NCBI GenBank assembly: GCA_019916065.1
Contig: CM034239.1
Coordinates: 45,276,663-45,340,662, forward strand
Length of the DNA stretch: 64,000 nucleotides
Origin: Vitellaria paradoxa
Taxonomy: Eukaryota > Streptophyta > Magnoliopsida > Ericales > Sapotaceae
Reading direction: 5' to 3'
Notes under the pieces: generated by a model
Seen by the model: the letters and a program-made list of their open reading frames with translations, nothing else
Databases searched by the model: none
What the model was told of the DNA's origin: nothing
Translations under genes and position numbers: made by a program
In this document: piece after piece, positions 24,966 through 36,244 of the stretch
Layout: each line of letters starts with the position of its first letter
How positions within the stretch are numbered: position 1 is the stretch's first letter

Positions 24966-27900
24966 ATGAAAGCTATTTTTGTGGACCACTTTGACAACAT
25001 TATGTCCCTTTCTATCATTCTGGATGGGACTAATTATGTTTTGTGGGCCCAAGCCCTCTCTGGCTTTATCAAAGGACGTCGTTTATGGCGTATTATCTCT
25101 GGCTTTATCAAAGGACGTCGTCTATGGCGTATTATCTCTGGCTCTCAGAAAAAATCCATCCAGAAAGACGATGAGGATCAGTCTACTTTTGAGGATCGTC
25201 TTGATGATTGGGAAAGCAAAAATTATCAGATTGTCACCTAGTTTCGTGCCACTACTATTCCTTCCATTAGTCTTCAATTCGGTCGGTTCCAGGACGATGA
25301 TCAGTATCTTTCTCTGGCTAAGGCTATTTGGGATTTCTTAAAGGACCGCTATCAGACCACTGGTCATGCTCATCAGTATCAGCTGCTTCAGACTCTTCAT
25401 CGTATGCGTCAAGAACCTGGATAGTCCATCAATGATTTTCTCTCTCAAATGTCTTCTGTTTGGGATCAGCTTGCTTTATATGAACTTGCTTGGAAACACT
25501 CTGAAGATGCTCAATCGTACACAGTCCACCGCAATCATTAGCGACTTTTACTATTTCTTATGGCTCTCTATGACACTTTTGAGTCAGTTCATGCCTCATT
25601 GCTCCATCGCATGCCTCTACCCACTCTTGAACAAGCTATTTCAGAACTCTTGTCCGAAGAAACTCGTCTTGGCCCCAACACTAAATCGTTGGATTCTATT
25701 CTTGCTATTTCACTGTCTCCAGTTCCAGATGCCGTTCTTGCCATGCCTCACACTCGATCTTCTAGATCAATCGCTTCTCACTCCTGCGTCTACTGTCAAA
25801 ACAGGAGTTTACCACACACTCATTCATTTAAGCACTGTCTAGTTCATGAGTATTTGACTTGCCACAAAACAGCTCCTGATCATTTTCAGCGTGACTGTCC
25901 CAAGGCTTTCTCCTCTGGGGCTCATTCAAAAAAGAGATCCTCTAAGTCCTCTGCCAAATCTCATGGCTCTCGTGCCACAGCTGCTATTACTTCAAATGGA
26001 TCATCCTCTTCTGGTCCATCCTTTTTCATGACTGATGTGGAGTCCATCATTCAGCAAGTGCTTGCCAAACTGGTACTTCTCCTTCTACTGCCCTCTCCGT
26101 CATGCCAGGTACTTCCTCTTGGTATTTTGATTCAGGATGTTGTAATCATATGACATCTGATTCTACAATTTTTTCGTCTATTGCTTCATCATCCTTTATT
26201 CCTACTATTGATACTGTTGATGGTACTCGTATGTCTGTTACCCACACTGATCATATTTCTACTTCCTCTATTTCTCTTTTTGATGTTTATCATATTCCTA
26301 CCATTGCTTTAAACCTTGTGTCTGTTGGTCAATTATGTGACCTTGGTCTCATCATTACCTTTTCTGCTTCTGGTTGTTTAGTGTAGGACCCACAGACGAA
26401 ACAGATTCTTGGGATAGGCCGTAAGCATGGGCGTCTGTTTGAGATTGTTCACCTCCAACTTCCACCATCCTTTGCTGCTTCCGCTGCTGTTTCAACTTCC
26501 CCAACTTCTGTTTTTAATCTTTGGCATTGTCATTTGGGTCACGTGTCATTTAGTCGTTTGAAAACTTTAATTTCTAGTGGTCAATTGGGTCACGTGGTTT
26601 CTGACAAAGTTGATTGTTTATCATGTCAAACTACCAAACAACCTGCCTTACCTTTTAATAAAAGCAATTCTGTTTCTCTTGCACCATTTGATCTTGTTCA
26701 CTCGGATATTTGGGGACCTTCACCTACTCCCACTATGGGGGGCTCTCGCTATTTTGTTATTTTTGTGGATGATTATACTCGTTATACTTGGTTGTATCTT
26801 TTAACTAAACGTTCTGAACTTAAACAGATATACTTTGATTTCTCAGCAATGGTGAAAACTCAGTTTTCTCGTACAATCAAGGTTTTTTGAGCTGATAATG
26901 CTATGGAATATCTCAACTCTGAGGTTCTATCTTTTCTACGCTCTCAGGGGATACAGTCTCATCTATCTTGTCCTGGTACATCTCAGCAGAATGGTCGAGC
27001 TGAACGCAAACATCGTCATCTTCTTGATACGATCCGTGCCCTTCTTATTTCATCCTCTTGTCCAGAAAAATTTTGGGGGGAAGCTGCTCTTACTGTTGCC
27101 TACACCATTAATCGTGTTTTCACTTCTGTCCTTGGTAATTCTACCCCTTTTGAACGCTTGTATGATACCCCCTGATTATTCTCATCTTAGAGTGTTTGGT
27201 TATGCTTGTTTTGTTCTCCTTTAACCCCATGAACGAACTAAACTTGAACCACGCTCTTGTCTTTGTTGTTTCTTAGGTTATGGTATTGAACATAAGGGAT
27301 ATCATTGTTGGGATCCCATTTCTCGGCGTTTTCGTATCTCTCGACATGTTGTCTTTTGGGAACACATGATGTTTTCTACTCTTTCTCCATTTCATCTTTC
27401 TCCATTTCATCTTCTCCTCTTCCATACTCCTCTCTTCACTGATCCCATACTCCTCTCTTCACTGATATTTCCAAAGATTTGCCTTCTGACATATTTGATG
27501 CAGATAGTCCACAGGTCTCTCAGACATCACTGCTTACGGTTCATCCTGAGACACCTGGGTCTTCTGCTGGACCTGTGATCACTCCTGATGAGTCTTCTCC
27601 TCCGTCCCTATTGACGACTCTCCTCCTCCAGAACGTCCTAAACGGGTAACACAACCTTTTGTTCGTCTTCGTGATTATATTGTTGGTTCTGCGGTCTTTC
27701 CTACTCACGAACCTTCTTCCTACCGTGAGACTTGTACTAACCCTTTATGGCAGCAAGTTATGGATGATGAGTTACAAACTCTTGAGAAAACTCATATTTG
27801 GGATGTGGTTCCTCTTCCTCCTAGGAAGACTGCTATTAGTTGCAAATGGATTTACAAAATCAAAACCCATTCAGATGGTTCCATTGAGTGACACAAAGCT
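24966..27900 (+). pseudogene. Copia gag-protease-integrase-RT start, broken
   Basis: On the plus strand, in order: a gag start with LDGTNYVLWAQALSGF (about 25025); a degenerate zinc knuckle (CxxC...H...C near 25780-25900); an aspartic protease core WYFDSGCCNHMTS (about 26115); the GAG-pre-integrase HCHLGHVSF; and integrase with HSDIWGP (first Asp, about 26705), ADNAMEY (second Asp, about 26895) and QQNGRAERKH (Glu, about 26990). It ends in the opening of reverse transcriptase (WDVVPLPP, SCKWIYKIKTHSDGSIE). Internal stops and frameshifts interrupt it (for example at 25241 and 26888). A 39-bp tandem duplication (about 25057-25134) repeats part of gag. The block reads opposite to the element's PBS, polypurine tract and RNase H. 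Confidence 0.85.
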
Positions 27901-27909
27901 CTGATACCA

Positions 27910-28139
27910 TGTTAGAAAGAAGAAGAAAAGAAGAGAAGAATAATCTTCTATATTGATTGTGTGTAAGAATACAAGATTACAAGGTCCCTTATATAAGAGG
28001 ACAATAATCCTAATCCTGATAGGAGATAGTAATCCTAATTATGATAGGATATACAAAATAAGGAATGAGATAGTAATCCTAATTATGATAGGATATACAA
28101 AATAAAGAATACTAATTATATACATTACTAAATCTAACA
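27910..28139 (-). repeat. Copia LTR, right copy (element 5' LTR)
   Basis: The 230-bp LTR begins TGTTAG and ends CTAACA. It is preceded directly by GCTCTGATACCA, the complement of an initiator-Met tRNA primer-binding site, which fixes this as the element's 5' LTR on the minus strand. Confidence 0.9.
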
Positions 28140-29406
28140 TATCATGTCTTCCAGAAATTAAGAATGTTTTTGGCTATTTTGTTTAGATTGTTGTCTGGAG
28201 TGAGGGAACCATTGAAGTTGCAAACTTCTCTCTCTCTCTCTCTTTTTTCAAACTTTTGTTCAGGATTTGCTTTCGTAATTAGCAGGCAGGTTGAGGTCAT
28301 TTTTGTACTTGGATGGCATCCCTTGATACCTTGTTTTTTATCCAATTATTTACTTATTAAAAAAAAAAAAATTTCTTCCCGAAATTGGAGAATTTAGGTA
28401 TCCTAATTTCAGTTTAGTGATTTTTCCTTCAGAACTTCCACAAGATTGCAAAGCTCTAACATGGTTGTCACCAGTAGTGCCAGGTAGTCCAGTTCTAAGA
28501 CCTGGGATAATTGTTCATCGGCTAGAGTTGACATTTAGTAGGATAATGAACCCATTCCTAGTGCTATTCAGAGTTATTTGAATCAGCTTGAATCTTATAA
28601 TAGCCTTAAATATATTAAGTTTAATTAATTCCCTACTGTTGTGCTTCTCATTTGTATTTATTTGAATATGCTTTCATCTGTTCTCATCATGTTTTGTCTA
28701 CTCTTTCATTTTTTCATTTATACCATTTAGAATGTAGTCACTAGTTAGCATGGCCACATGCTGTCATTTCCGGGAATGACAGATGAAACGATAACCACAT
28801 TTTGTGCAGGAATGCACTTGGCCTCAAGTTAGATCTGTTGGCAAAATGGGTCCTGTGGTTGACTAATTATACATAATCCAATTACTATGCTGGTATATCT
28901 CATACTCTGCACTAGCACATCTTGTTCCACAATGTACTTGGTTTTGCATGGGACATCCCTTATTGATTGTTGATTGATGGTTGATTGATGGTCCAAGTAC
29001 CGATTTGGTTTCTCCTTTGAGGATTTTTGAACCAAAAATTAATAGCAATGTCTCAGCCAAAATCTAACCAAAGCAATTCTCAGCCTCAGTACAACCTTAC
29101 TTTCCTTCTGTCTTCCTTCAGATATTAGTCAGCACTGAAACTCTAATTCTGGTAACCTTCATTTCTAGCGCCTACATAGCATAAGTCTATGTAGCATAAA
29201 CCAAACCACTAATCTTATTTATAACTGAGACATTAAAACATAAGTTGGCATCTGCAGTAATATACTGTAACATAGTAGGTAACTAAGAAGCATAAAATTT
29301 CAATTTTAAGTGACAAAACACACTAGTAATTAAGAAAATACATCACAAATCAAACTTGGAATGGCTCTAGATACTTAAAAAGTAAAAAGTTTCTTTGCTC
29401 TCTTTT
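28140..29406. other. Intergenic spacer downstream of PDF1
   Basis: Mixed-composition DNA with a short (CT)n run near 28230. A stretch at about 28430-28620 opens at a good acceptor-like TTCCTTCAG and has short coding-like frames, but they carry stops. The 3'UTR of PDF1 lies at the right end on the minus strand. No gene can be supported. Confidence 0.45.
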
Positions 29407-31042
29407 TCAGGTTCTGGGCTTCAGCCTACCCTCATTGGCAAGCTTGAAGACCTTGGCCTGTGTTGCTGCAGCTTTGTTTGAGCTGATTGCTGAGATGAAG
29501 TTGTCTCTGACTTGCTTGGGGGTGAAAGGGAACCTCTTATCCACCATTGAGTTCAACAAAGAAGCTGTTCCTTCTCTGTAGAGTGCCCCAAAACCATCAG
29601 TGCGAGAATTTGTAAGTGCTTGCTGCAAGCTAAGATTTGCTCCAGCTCCGAACCCAGGAACGCTGGCCACGCCAAATGCTCCGCCTACAGTCCCAAACCA
29701 TCCCAGCAGGCCCCACACGAGCCCCGGGTGAGTTCTCCAGTAACTGCGGTTGACAACCATGGAATATTTAGCACAGAAACATTATGATCTAAGCAACACG
29801 GATATGGGCATAGGATGCGATATGAATATGAATACAAATACGGATACGATAATTTTAAAAAAATAAAAATTTCAACACAGCATAAATATGGTTTAAAAAA
29901 ATATAAACTTTGTATTTTTTTTTAAGTTATGTATGCGGATATAACATTTATAAAAAAACTAATTTAATATATAATTCAATATGTAAGGTATAACAAAATA
30001 TAAATTATAAAATTTATAATTTTAAGAATCTCAACTACTCAAAATTAAATTTGTCTCACACATCAAGTGGGTGTTCAACATGTATCTGTCTGAAGAATGT
30101 GTATGTCAGATAAGGCACTCATTTTAAAATGTCCATTCATCCAAAATTATGATGTGCATGAACCTAGAACTATATTGTCTGTTATTGCAACTTACTTGCA
30201 TGTAAAAGGTGGTGAATTTGGGTCGAAAGCAAATGGTGGCGTTGGTACGGAGATGCCAGGAGAGCTTGGGGTGCCTGGGTAAGTAATTGGACTGGTTGGT
30301 GGGGTTGTGGTGATGGGTGGAGTTTCGATGATTGGCGTCGGCGGGGAACCGCTGCCAGAACTTGGTGGTGGGTTGTAGTAACCACCGCCTCCGGTGGGAG
30401 GGGCTGGACTAGGGTCATAATGTCCTCCACTTGGTGGGGTTCCACAGTTTGCTGGCGGTGAGCCTCCGTGGCTGCCTCCTCCTCCACCGTGTGATGGGGT
30501 TCCATGAGAGGGTGGTGTGCTTCCGTAGCCACCCCCGTGTGATGGGGTTCCGTAGCCGCCTCCTCCCGAGCCATGTGATGGACTCCCGTGGGAACCTGCA
30601 ACCAGAAAAACTACCAATTAGTCTCGGTATTATTTATTTATTTGTCTTTTTTTTTTTTTTTTTTGTGGGTTGGGGTGTGGGGTGGTATAGAAGGTAGTTT
30701 GAACAATCCCATATCTCTCTCTCTCTCTGTGTCTCAATTATCCTGAATTTATTTTTCACTCTGTTATCGTAGTTTTTGCACCGTCTGACACTTTTTCCCA
30801 AGATTCTAAAATTAGTTAAAAGAAGTAACAAATGGTATGGCAACCTAAAAATTTTTTTGTATTACTAAAAACAGTGATAATTAAGAGCAAAACTAAGTGC
30901 AATTTTAGTTCAGTTGGCGAGCTGTCCCGTTGTCCACTTATCCATTCAGGTTCAATTCCGGGCTTTCCTCTAACCCCGCTTACCGATCAAAAAAGATAGG
31001 AACAAAACAGGAGAAACCAAAGATGCATGTGCATGTGTTGTG

Positions 31043-31084
<42 letters not shown>

Positions 31085-31241
31085 GGGGGGTTTGTGTATT
31101 TGGGTCTGGAGAGTAATAGTTCTTTTGATCAGCAACACTTGTAATAGACATGACAGGAATCAGCAAGTTCTGAGACAGCAACGCAGCAACCAAAGTCCAC
31201 ATGAGTAGAGAAGCCTGTTTAGTACTCTTCTCCCTCTCCAT
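29407..31241 (-). CDS. PDF1: Protodermal factor 1 (PDF1), epidermal cell-wall protein
   Basis: Three exons on the minus strand: 31241-31079, 30595-30196 and 29743-29407. They join in frame to 299 residues. ATG is at 31241. The product starts with a signal peptide (TLVAALLSQNLLIPVMSI), followed by a Gly/Ser/His-rich region of SHG-TPSHGGG repeats, a Pro/Thr-rich stretch, and the conserved C-terminal domain opening SPPFTCNYWRTHPGLVWGLL and closing ANEGRLKPRT. PDF1 is a secreted, proline-rich protein made in the L1/epidermal layer of shoots. The promoter carries an L1 box, as in Arabidopsis. The intron 1 donor (AG|GTCTCTCTC) sits at the edge of a CT microsatellite, and intron 1 also contains a SINE fragment. 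It is transcribed away from CYP718 (divergent pair). Confidence 0.9.
30898..30990 (+). mobile_element. tRNA-derived SINE fragment in PDF1 intron 1
   Basis: TAGTTCAGTTGG (A box) and GGTTCAATTCC (B box) are spaced as in a tRNA-derived Pol III promoter. They are followed by a short AT-rich end. The fragment lies antisense to PDF1 within intron 1 (30596-31078). No target duplication was found. It is not a tRNA gene, since the arms do not pair. Confidence 0.45.
31047..31077 (+). repeat. (GA)n microsatellite at the PDF1 intron 1 donor
   Basis: About fifteen GA dinucleotides on plus, hence CT on the PDF1 sense strand. They begin within the donor site itself (GT at 31078-31077). Confidence 0.9.
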
Positions 31242-31429
31242 CTCTGTCTGCTTCAACTAAAGCAAAGAAAGAGGAGAGAAAATAGTAGAAGTGAGAGAGT
31301 GTTGAGGTACAGATAGAGATGGGAATGCTTCAGATGGGAGCGGTGTATGTATAGAGTGTGGAAAGAGGAAGTGAGGAAAGTAAATACAAGCAGGTGAAGC
31401 AGTATGTGTGTTAGTTGATTTTTTGCAGG

Positions 31430-31437
31430 TGCATTTA
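31430..31437 (-). promoter_or_regulatory. L1 box (TAAATGCA) in the PDF1 promoter
   Basis: The exact octamer TAAATGCA, the binding site of the HD-ZIP IV factors ATML1 and PDF2 known from the Arabidopsis PDF1 promoter, lies on the PDF1 strand 189 bases upstream of the ATG. It overlaps a TATA-like CTATAAATG. Its presence supports epidermis-specific expression. Confidence 0.75.
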
Positions 31438-32577
31438 TAGGACCATTCATTGCTCCTTTGCCAATACACACACTTAAAAGATGAGTCTCTCTATTTCTCT
31501 CTCTCTCTCTCTCTCTGAACATTTGCAGCATCGTCTTCAGTACTGTATAGATTCAAAAAATCTAAGCATGATAGCCCTGGTAACAAATTAGTGTGTTTGA
31601 AGAAGAGAGGTCATCAACCCCACAAAGGATATAATTTTTTACTTTTATTTATTTTTTTATTTTTTCACTAATTACATAATCTTTCTTATTCTTGCTATAT
31701 TATCCATAACATACTGGGAGGACCAGTCATGGGGGATGAACATATGTCATTTATGATGGATTGGAATCATTTGCATATGATATGATATGATTTGCTCAAT
31801 CTCATTGATACAGCTCGTGTGCAATCTTTTGAAGCTAGCAAGAGGCAAGGCAAATCGGCAATGAACCACTCTTTCTCTCTCTCTCTCTCTCTCTCTCATA
31901 GTTCATATTAGAGCGGCATGATGTGAGGTCTCCATCTTGGGTCACTACTATGTAACCTAATTTGAGAAAGTCTGAAGAGATATGGGATGGAGAGAGGCAG
32001 ACAAGGATGTACAGCTATTTATTTTATTTTCACGATTTTGTGCTACACCGGACATTGAAGATTGGTTTTCAAAAAATTGGCGATGAAGTTTCAGGATTTT
32101 CTTTTTTTTTTTTTTTTTCAATGGATTCAAAATAAAATGATTTCATGCTATTTTACTTGAACAAAACTACTTAGATATAATTCTATTGAATTATGATAAA
32201 TTTAAAATTTAGATAAAATGGATTAATAAATCAGTAGTCTTAATAATAACATCAATCGAACCTATAGCCACTTTCTAGTGTTTTGGTGGGTTATGAGATT
32301 TATTTATTTATTTCTAAGAATACTTGGGGATCGTTTGGGAAAATTAATTTTTGATCGTTGGCATTATTGGAAATAGTTCACCCAACTCTTATTCAAAGCC
32401 CATCAACTTTTGGTTACTCTTATACTCGTGTCGATACGTATCGCTTTTGGTAATTTTATATATTTGGTAAAAAAAATATTAAAAATTAAAGAAAAATTGG
32501 AGAAAATTGAAAAAAAATAGTGATTTTGTGTGTGGTAATTTTTTATGTATTTAATTAATTTCGGTGAGGAAAGTTGG

Positions 32578-32690
32578 AGGTTTTTTTTTTTTTTGGTCAG
32601 TTTACTAAACAGGCATAGGAAATCAATCTCAGGACCTTCGGGTAACTTGTGGGATTTAAAGCTATACCCTTAAACCAAGGGTCATGACGA
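32578..32690 (-). mobile_element. SINE-like element
   Basis: On the minus strand an A-box-like TATAGCTTTAAATCC and a B-box-like GGTCCTGAGATTGATTTCC are followed by a short body and an A tail (the T run at about 32580-32595 on plus). No clean target duplication was found, so the ends are approximate. Confidence 0.4.
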
Positions 32691-32990
32691 AAGTCATTCA
32701 ACAAGTTAATTTGCCAAACAAGAGCCTCAATATGAGTGGGTCATACCAAGGCCTAGTCTACACTGTTTTGTGTACATTGGGCTTGTCCAAACTTTTACCT
32801 AGACCTACGACTTTCATTTTTAAAAATTTTGACAATCCAGCTAATTCTGCATTGTCAAGGTTGTAAAGAAGACTGGTACTAGTAGTACTAGTAGCAGTAG
32901 TACATACAACAATAAATGGGGAGGGCGAGAAATGAAAGGATTAGAGAACACTTAGCTTGGGAGGCAATATTGGCAGATGAACCCACGTAT

Positions 32991-33122
32991 GAAAATTTTT
33001 AAAAATTATTTATTTTTTTATTTCATTATACGAATTTTATTTTATTTTATCTCATTTTTCATCTCACTGTACGAATTATGAATTTTTAATTTATTTTATT
33101 TTATTTCATTTTTTATCACCAA
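32991..33122 (-). repeat. Copy of the dispersed MITE-like family
   Basis: It is the reverse orientation of the family described at 5309. It shows AAAAATTATTTATTTTTTTA, two CACTGTACGAATTATGA-like cores, and a TTTTTTATCACC end. Confidence 0.45.
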
Positions 33123-33334
33123 TAATAAAGTTATATGAGTAAAATGTATATACGTACGTATGTAGTGTTTGTTTATCACTAATGGGTGTGACAGAGAAGT
33201 AGGTGAGGCAATGCAAAAATTCTAAGAGAGCACATTGATTGAACAGTAAATTAAGGCACCGGTCACTTCGGTTTTTATTTTTATATTATTTGGGATGGGA
33301 AGGGAGTGCTTTGAGTTTGAACCCTGCCTAACCC

Positions 33335-33533
33335 CTTTTTTTTTTTTTTTTTTATACGGAGGAAATCTCTCGTCGGTGAACCGTCGCGAGTAAAACCTCC
33401 GGACGAGCGCACCACCCCGCAAGACACGTCCACCGATAAGACCGAACGCCTAAAAAGGGATTCGAACCCGAGACGTGAGAAGCATGCCTACTCTTCAAAC
33501 TGGTCCCTGTTCCACTGAGCTGACGCGTGCGGG
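33335..33533 (-). mobile_element. tRNA-derived SINE with 11-bp target duplication
   Basis: Flanked by the direct repeat CTGCCTAACCC (33324-33334 and 33534-33544). On the minus strand it starts GCCCGCACGCGTCAGCTCAG. The A box (CAGCTCAGTGG) and B box (GGTTCGAATCC) are near-perfect, and it ends in an A tail (T run at about 33336-33353). The A-to-B spacing fits a tRNA-derived head, and the remaining 110 bp are the tRNA-unrelated body. It looks young, since both boxes and the duplication are intact. Confidence 0.85.
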
Positions 33534-35933
33534 CTGCCTAACCCTCTTTGGGTTTGTAATTGCTGGGTTTGGGAATTGAGGACAGCGGTTGGTCAGAGCA
33601 TTTTGATGTCATCTCATATCAGCAGGAGGGGACCGATATTGGGCAAATGCTGTATCACCTAAACCAAATCAAATTCAATCAAACGTTTTTTCATTAGATC
33701 AAACGTTTTTTCATTAGATGGAGCCGATTATATAGATTTATCGACGTCGATTAGACTTGTTTAGAGTCATACTCTCCGATAGATATAAGTAGTAGGCAAG
33801 GTCATGTTTAATACTGTATCACGTCATTAATAAAAATAAAAATATTTATTTATATATTAAAACTTTAATTGTAAGATAATTTATCTTTGAAATTTAAATT
33901 TAACATTCATGATAAGAATTTAAAGTGTACATGTCTTAATTTTATTGGATTGTTACCAATTTATTTGGCAAATAATTATTCCTTTAAATTTTTGTATTTT
34001 TTTTTTTACAAACGTTAACTTCTTAAGCGTTTAATAAAACATTGATATATATATATATATATATATACATATTTTAATTTTTATGCACTTAGCAAATAAA
34101 TTTTGCATCAAAAATTGTTGTCTAGTAATAAGTTAATTTTTTAGGCGTTTAATAAAATATTGATTTTTGTAAAAATTGAGATCTTTTAAATGATAAAAAA
34201 GTTGAAATTAGTATAAATTGAAAAAATTTATTTGGCGAACGACTGATCATAACGATATGTTAATATTATACCTTTAGTGCACATATAATGTGTGAAATTA
34301 CCATTTTATTTGTTTAATTAATTAGGAGTATAAAATTAAAATAATATGATTGTTAAAAATTTTAAATTTGTAAAATGATTAATTAAATGTAATTTTTAAA
34401 ATTTATTTGATTTAAAATTTAAATTTAATGAAAAATTGAAGAGCATTTTAAGAAATTGAAAAAACTTACACTAAAATTAAAATTTCATTAATATTTTAAC
34501 TTCACTAAACTCTTAGTATTTTTATAATAATATAGATTATATTAATACGTGTAATATCTACGTTGCACCAAATACTTTAAGGGAATGCTTAATTTATCAT
34601 AAAATATTAAAAAAATAAATTTTACAGTGTTATTTTTATATTAATTTTAAAATTATTATTATTATTAATTTTTTTTCTCTTCCAAACACTCGAGCACGAA
34701 TAGCAAGAAAAGAAGGAGACAGCCTGACAGAAGTGAACATTTTACTGCTTGGGCTACGATGAGAAATTTTTAGTTAGTTAAAATTAGTTAAAATTTATTA
34801 ATTTTATTAATTTATTAATATTTTTTAATTATATTTTATTATATTAACTTTTATATTAATTTTATAATACTTTTTCACTATATTTTTCTACCAAACTTTT
34901 ACTAATCAAACTAACTGAGCCTGAGTCTTAGCCTGACTGCATAGGTGCAGGGCAGAGAAGCAGTCCTGTGTACAGAGGTGAGACAGAGGTGAGAGGAGGA
35001 CCATAGAATTAGATGGACCTAATTCGAATCTTGATGGGCATGAGCTGTCTGCTCAGTCTGGGAAGTTGTTTTTAACTTTATGGAAGTCAATTTTTTTTAA
35101 TATATATATATATATATATAGTTTGTTTAAAGTGATAAAAAAAATGAGATAAAATAAAATAAAATATAATTTGAAAAATTTTTTACATTTAATGCACATA
35201 TGTCAAACTGCATTTTCTAAAGATGAATAGTAAAATTCCTATTATAATGGATTGAATTTTTGTTTGAACAGATTCAAAATTATATATCAGTTATGACTCT
35301 TTTGCAGACTAAACTGGACTCGAAATGATTTTTACAATCTATTTAGACGAAAATTGACTGTGCGAATCCGTTAGAACGATTTCTACAATCTCTCGGAACA
35401 ATTTCTGCAACCCCAAAAAAAATAATCACAGTGTCACTCGATAGTTTAAGAGTCCATGATGAAAATGTTAAAAATAAATTTTGTTATTTAATTAACTAAA
35501 TTCCAGTAATCGACTTTTTTCAAAAAGTATAGAACTTTTTTAAATTTCGAAAAAGTAAAAATATGTAAAAATGTAATCAAAATTTTCAGATACTTTTAGA
35601 GATTTTCAGATATTTTCATCAAAATTTAGTGCAGTGAACATACCGATAGAACAAAAATTAAACAAATAGAAGAGGGAGTATTCTTTAAAAAAAAATACTT
35701 AATGCAAAATAAAAAATACTAAATATTTGTTTTTTTATAAAATAAAAAATATTTTTCAAACCTAATACGCCTTTACTGTTTTCTGCACAATAGAGCACCC
35801 AGCGTTTTTTAACTAGAAACCTTTTAACATTTTTCATTTTGTCTGTTAGTTTACAAGAAATTATAATACCTGTATAAAAAATGTATAAAAAGCCCACAGT
35901 TTTTATAAACACATCCATTTCAAAATATAAATA

Positions 35934-35973
<40 letters not shown>

Positions 35974-36244
35974 AAGATGGAAATTTTTAATCCAACCATC
36001 TTATAATTAAGATGGTATAATTATGAGTAGCGGCTGCGAGCTTCTCTCCGACCCCAGAAGATGGTATACATTACTTATAAAAAAATAAAAATAATATATG
36101 TTAACATGTTTTTATTTAATTGATTTATTATACCACGTTTGTAGTGTTTAGCTTCTTCAAGAATTGTACCTCTTATTCACAAAACCTGCCTTTCACATGT
36201 TCTTTTTTCTTTATTAATGGTGTCGCCTTAAAAATTTATAAGTT

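Larger units (their letters stand above)
24150..28139 (-). mobile_element. Ty1/copia retrotransposon with inverted internal block
   Basis: LTRs at 24150-24396 and 27910-28139 are direct copies (TGTTAG...CTAACA). By its signals the element lies on the minus strand. The PBS (TGGTATCAGAGC, initiator-Met tRNA type) abuts the right LTR at about 27898-27909, and the polypurine tract (complement CCCCCCTC, from 24397) abuts the left LTR. RNase H next to the polypurine tract is also on minus. The gag-protease-integrase-RT start, however, reads on the plus strand (24966 to about 27900), and most of reverse transcriptase is missing. Flanking pentamers (GTTGT and TATCA) do not match, so there is no target duplication. 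It is a rearranged, non-autonomous relic of the same family as the element at 50645. Confidence 0.85.

Noticed and set aside
30898..30975. Possible tRNA gene
   Set aside because: A and B boxes are present, but the acceptor and anticodon arms do not pair; it fits a SINE fragment better.
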